64,000 bases of DNA from Euryodendron excelsum (taxonomy: Eukaryota; Streptophyta; Magnoliopsida; Ericales; Pentaphylacaceae), in the NCBI GenBank assembly GCA_033060915.1, contig CM065394.1, positions 10,174,501 to 10,238,500 on the forward strand, given 5' to 3'. Both the position numbers and the translations under genes were made by a program. The number at the start of each line of letters is the position of its first letter. Positions within the stretch are counted from its first letter, which is position 1. The notes beneath the pieces were generated by a model. It saw only the letters and a program-made list of their open reading frames with translations, was not told the DNA's origin and made no database searches. Below are positions 59,749 through 64,000 of the stretch, in pieces.

Positions 59749-60559
59749 AACTTAGAGGGTTAGGCCAATATCATGTCTCTTCACCCTCACTCATTTGGAG
59801 TCTTTGAATAATTTGTCCAATTCTATCCACTTCAAAAAATTTCAAAATGAAGTTTTTCCAAGTTGTTTTCAAAACATGTCATTGTTTGCACTCTACTCAT
59901 ATTCATTCTATCTTGCATTAAGTATTTCATTCAAGTATTGACTTTTACATATTTATTTTTGTAGGTAGACCCTTATTCACATATTTATTTCATGTTATAT
60001 TAACTACTATGTATGTCATGAGTCTATGGAATAGACAGGATGGATGGGAGTTTTAGGCTCTTTCCTCCAATTTTTAAAAATCACACACGCACTGCACATG
60101 CACTTGTATTCTACATATTTGCATTCTCTATCCAGATATGTCCCTTCTAGTTAGAAGGGAGAACGGTATATTAGTTATGGGTAAGATGATATGTCAGTTT
60201 CTTCGCCTACAGCCTCTTGATGGTTCCTCTGCTCGAATCACCAACCAATCATGGCACCACCTCGGGAAGTGGGCCTAGATTTGAAAATCTGGGAACTGAG
60301 CCTTCTTAGGAAGCATTAGTAAACCCTCAATCTCATGCTCATATAAACACCATGCATAATCGAACCTCTGCCGGATTTAAGACACGCACACTGATTTCAA
60401 AACCATGGAGGAAAGGGCGACCGCTTTTACTTTCCTCTATATTTGTTTATTCCTGTTGTTATAATTACTGTACTCTTACTATTATAATGCTTGTCTAACT
60501 GTTCATGCATGCATATTTACTTCAATTGCATTCTCTCTCCTTGTACTCTTTGCATCCAT

Positions 60560-61735
60560 ATTCATGCATACAATATTCCATCCCAAGACTAGAGTTCCGA
60601 AGTAACTCAAGTCACTGTATTCTCATGCATATGGTCAACTCATCGAGAGTGACACCAAGGTTACTCTCCCTTGCATTAAACCTACCCAAACCCTAAGGGT
60701 TCTCATGTAACCCTAAGAACTCATTCAATGCATTTCAAGTCATTCCATAAGAGTGGCCCCAATCCCTCTATGCTCACGGAGATAAGATTGTCAAGAAGAC
60801 AAGGGGCAACAATCAACAAGGTCTCTCAACAGCCTCCTCGACATCAAATTCAAAGAAGGCGAATCCGAAGACTCAAGAGTAGTTTAGGATTTCATATGTA
60901 AAATTAGATAGGTGGAAGTCTAAAGGAAAATGTTTCCCTTTCCCCGCTATTAAAGTGTACTTTGGTTCTTCTTGTTTTCTAAATTCAAAATTCCATGTAT
61001 TCTTTTAGTTTTCACAAATGAATGTACGAATGAAAGAAGGCTCCCATTTTACGGTAAAGTATCTGCATATATGGGCAAACCCCATATCTCCAAAAGTGAG
61101 CCAACACATCATGTTTAGTTTCTCTCACAAGTACGGGCACCCCTAGGACATGCATTGCATAAAAATTTTCAAATCAATGCACTAACTTCTCTTTTGTTTT
61201 TTGTCTTCTATCTTTCCCCTCCTCATCTCCAAGTACCAAGAGAACCGAAGACAAAAGCAAGACAAGAAGGGGGTTTTTTCTAAACCATTCATTTATTGTC
61301 GTCATAGTGCTCACACGTTCACTTCTATTATGCTCATGCACCCATATCCATACCAAGACAAGAGTTCCAAGAAACTCAAGTCATTTTATTCTCATGCATC
61401 TAATCAACCGTAGAGAGAAAGGAGCAATCCGATCTCATGTTAATCGAACCGAACCTACCAAAACTCCTAAGAGATCCTCAACCCTAAGGGTTCATGGCAT
61501 GCATAGAACCATATCTCAAGAGCGGTCCCAAAGCTCTCTCCGTCTATAGAGGTGGGATTGCCTAAATAAAGAAACATCAACCAACCCATGTCGAAGAGGT
61601 ATTGTATTGCATAAGGGGCAAAATCCCCCTCCAAAATAGGCTCAGCATCATGCCTAGATTCCCTTAAAAAAAAAAACCTCAATAGGACATGCATTGCATA
61701 AAATCTCTAACTCCACATGCTAACTGTACTGTAGT
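60560..61735 (+). repeat. Direct duplication within the A3 leader
   Basis: Blocks at 60590-61190 recur at 61350-61735 in the same order: AAGA(C)(A/T)AGAGTTCC with TCAAGTCA, CTAAGGGTTC, the TCTCTATGCTC- or TCTCCGTCTATA-type block, GGGCAAA(A)CCCC, and GGACATGCATTGCATAAAA. A1 and family B have one copy each. No gene is contained. Confidence 0.6.
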
Positions 61736-61739
61736 TTTC

Positions 61740-62034
61740 TTTCTTTCTTTTTTTAGGTCAAAAAGCATAACTGAACTCATGGAAACCCTCCTACGTCCCA
61801 TCCCATTCATAATTCATATAAGGACAGAACCAATTGTTGGAAGAGGCATGATCCCCTTAGAAGAATAAAAAGGGGTGGACCATCCATCCACAAGATGCTC
61901 TCTCTCTCAGCCATCATCTTGGCACCTTATTGCCACTTCATCCAATCCTCAAGCCTAGCCACCCCTGCATAATCAGATGAAATACACGGTAATTGGAGCA
62001 TTGAGGATGCCGTCATAAGCCCAAAACCCTATTA
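61740..62034 (+). pseudogene. Remnant of gag in A3, mostly deleted
   Basis: Only the last coding block is clear, N-W-S-I-E-D-A...P-K-P-Y then TAA near 62032, equivalent to the gag ends at 3661 and 41752. The capsid and zinc blocks seen in A1 and family B are missing or unrecognisable. Upstream short ORFs are not conserved. Confidence 0.5.
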
Positions 62035-64000
62035 AAGGTTATCACCAAAAGGCTTACAAGAAAAGGGAGGTTTTCATAAAATTCGTCTATTTTCTTTTCA
62101 TCTTTCTTTTCTTGCATATCTTCTTTAAATAAATATCGCATGCCATGCATTCATGATTTGAAATGAAAAGGAGATAGTCTCAATTTATTCCCTTTGTCTC
62201 ATACTCTTATAGATGATTATTACTTTTAGGAATTCTTTTCTATTTTGTAATGACTCAACTTGAAGGATAGGATAGCATAGGCAAGTCACTCAAAGGGGGT
62301 TAAAACATTCGAGAGACAGAGAGAGAGATAGGAGGAAGGCAATCTCAACAAAGAGGTGCGGATTTTATTAAAGAGGCAACACTTGAGTGATATCCTGGCT
62401 AAGCGATGGGCAACCAAGTTCTCAAAATGATGAGAAGCCATTATTCTATTTATCCAATAAGAAATCAACACTACCCCTTGCTCAGCCCACTAGAGTCGTA
62501 AGTGATTTCTATTCAGATATCCCCAAACCAATAACCATTCCCCACACTAGGGTAAGCACAAAATAGTTAATTCAATAGAATATACAGGGGTTACTGGTAG
62601 AAACACACCATTTTTTTTTAGGAACACTGTCTAAATTTTGTATAAAGGCTTTATGGACTAAGCAATTTAATTCGAAATGATGAGAGGCCCTCAATTCTAC
62701 TACTATACACAAAAAAATTCCTTTGCAAAGGCCACTTAAGCCGGTTACAATTTCTTAAAAAAACCGACTAGATGGTCACCGCCCACACTGGGTTAAGGCA
62801 AAAGTCATAAGTAGGAACTAATGAGCAATGATGGAAAGGGTGATTTCCAAGAAGATATAATGAGCAACGTTGAAAATGGTGATTTTCAAGAAGTTATGGT
62901 GTGACAAGCGTCTCTAGTAAAGAAGATATTGTGTTTGTGGTGATCTTCAAAAGAAAATATTGTTATCCCAAAATATAAATGACAAAGTTGGCATCTCTAA
63001 AGTCAACTTAGAAACAAATATCTTGATAAAAAAAATTCTAAATCATAAGGCAAAGAATGGTCAAGAAGAACAACAAGAGTATGAAGGAAATAAGAAAACA
63101 ATGAATGGAAGTTAAGTTACCAGAGGTGATCATTGGCCTCTTAAAACCCTACTAGCGATAATGTTTGAGCCTTTATACCCTTTCATTTATAAACCCCTTA
63201 ATCTAGCCTACATTACGGTCCAAATTAAAGTCCTCTCTGATCAAAGAGAATTGCTTAGTCCAAATAAGCCTGAACAATACCAAGACAAGTAGGGATGAGA
63301 AATGAGAACTGGGGAGGAATGCAGGGGCAATCTCATGTTCCAAAGTGTGCTCAAATGGTTCTGCTTTAAACAACCTACTAAAAGAAAATCTTTGAGCCTA
63401 AATATCCCTTTATTTCTTACAACCCGTAAACCCAGCCTGCATTACGGTCCTAAAAGAAGTCTTCTCGGATTGAGGGCTTAGCTATTTATCGCTCTGCAAA
63501 GGGCATGCAAGTTGTCACTCTAGCCACGATGGTATTTTGGAAATCTAAAAGAGAAAACCAAGTGAGGTCAAAAAAAACCCTAAACAGCAATTCTATAAAA
63601 AGTAAGGATAGGATAGCAAACCAAAAGGTCAAGATCCCTGGAGAATGGTGCAAATGCTATCACACCCCGATAAGAATGGGACAAAACTGAATGAGGCAAA
63701 ATCCTAGAAAGGAAACAGAATCCTGAGTATGGGCCCTGGGGCAATCTTGGGACATTCTTTGTAAATAGCTTATATACATGTAGTACTAATGCATCTATGA
63801 CATGTATAACCTATACATCCATTTAAAGTCCTATGTAGTTTGTATCTATTCATACATTCATCAAAAAGCATGACATGCATTCAATTCCATTCCTCTATGT
63901 ATATTCATCCAAAATGTATAACATGCATTAAATTCCATTCTTGTGTGAACCTGTGCATTTATAATATATATATATATATAAGTAGGACATGCAAAATAAG
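62035..64000 (+). other. Post-gag non-coding tract of A3
   Basis: No supported ORF. Two copies of the conserved block are here: CCTACATTACGGTCC at 63207-63221 and CCTGCATTACGGTCC at 63436-63450, each followed by a TCTC(T/G)GAT-type end. A (TA)n run is at 63966-63980. Confidence 0.55.

Larger units (their letters stand above)
54864..64000 (+). mobile_element. Tat/Ogre-like element, family A (A3), runs off the window
   Basis: 5' LTR 54864-59728, decayed PBS, leader with candidate acceptor (59936-59964), a leader duplication, a gag remnant near 61740-62034, then the conserved non-coding tract to the window end. Five-base left flank CAAGT; the right flank and 3' LTR are outside. No pol is seen in the 4.3 kb of internal sequence available. 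Whether an antisense gene follows cannot be told. Confidence 0.8.

Overview
The window is plant nuclear DNA, most likely from a large-genome angiosperm. It consists almost entirely of nested, decayed LTR retrotransposons. I see no convincing intact host gene, no rRNA or tRNA gene and no CRISPR array. The evidence is plant-type Ty3/gypsy (Athila and Tat/Ogre-like) and Ty1/copia proteins, tRNA-Arg and tRNA-iMet primer-binding sites, TG...CA LTR ends, target-site duplications (TSDs), and a plant mobile domain (PMD) gene fragment. Stop codons in the dead frames are mostly what C-to-T or G-to-A change would produce, as expected of methylated DNA.

Layout, left to right. (1) 1-~5080: 3' end of a long Tat/Ogre-like LTR (family A), PBS, leader and gag remnant. 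(2) ~5085-7423, minus: a 2.3 kb LTR with a tRNA-iMet PBS. (3) 7424-8875, minus: copia gag fragment plus LTR. (4) 8876-10513, continuing at 25316-26051: unclassified repeat DNA with a 72-bp array, split by (5) 10514-25315, a copia-type element that carries gag but no pol. Its 5' LTR is split by (6) 11641-21324, a family A solo LTR in minus orientation (TSD CTAGC), which is split by (7) 15291-20459, a second family A solo LTR in plus orientation (TSD AACAT). (8) 26052-33343, continuing at 52278-54863: an Athila-like element with gag, protease, RT, RNase H and integrase remnants and a downstream transposon-protein ORF. It is split by (9) 33344-52272, an 18.9 kb Tat/Ogre-like element (family B, TSD TCCAC). 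(10) 54864-64000: another family A element running off the right edge, inserted into the Athila tail.

The most interesting object is element (9). It has two >4.4 kb LTRs, a tRNA-Arg PBS, a gag-like ORF, no pol, and on the opposite strand a ~600-codon PMD reading frame with no frameshift. A clean 95-bp GT-AG intron near its 3' end joins the frame to a terminal exon ending in a natural stop. About 1.8 kb upstream of that antisense ORF lies a cluster of imperfect palindromes followed by an AT-rich TATA-like box. The same arrangement sits ahead of the presumed promoter in the LTRs of both families. The element therefore looks like a non-autonomous retrotransposon carrying an antisense, intron-containing passenger gene with its own promoter.

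The three Tat/Ogre-like internal regions (626-5080, 37991-47856, 59729-64000) share a leader with a conserved branch point and 3' splice site, a gag-like ORF ending in a W-S-x-x-x-x-x-x-x-P-K-P motif, and a conserved non-coding tract where pol is expected. Family names, promoters and the intron are inferred from sequence reading; no alignments or searches were run.
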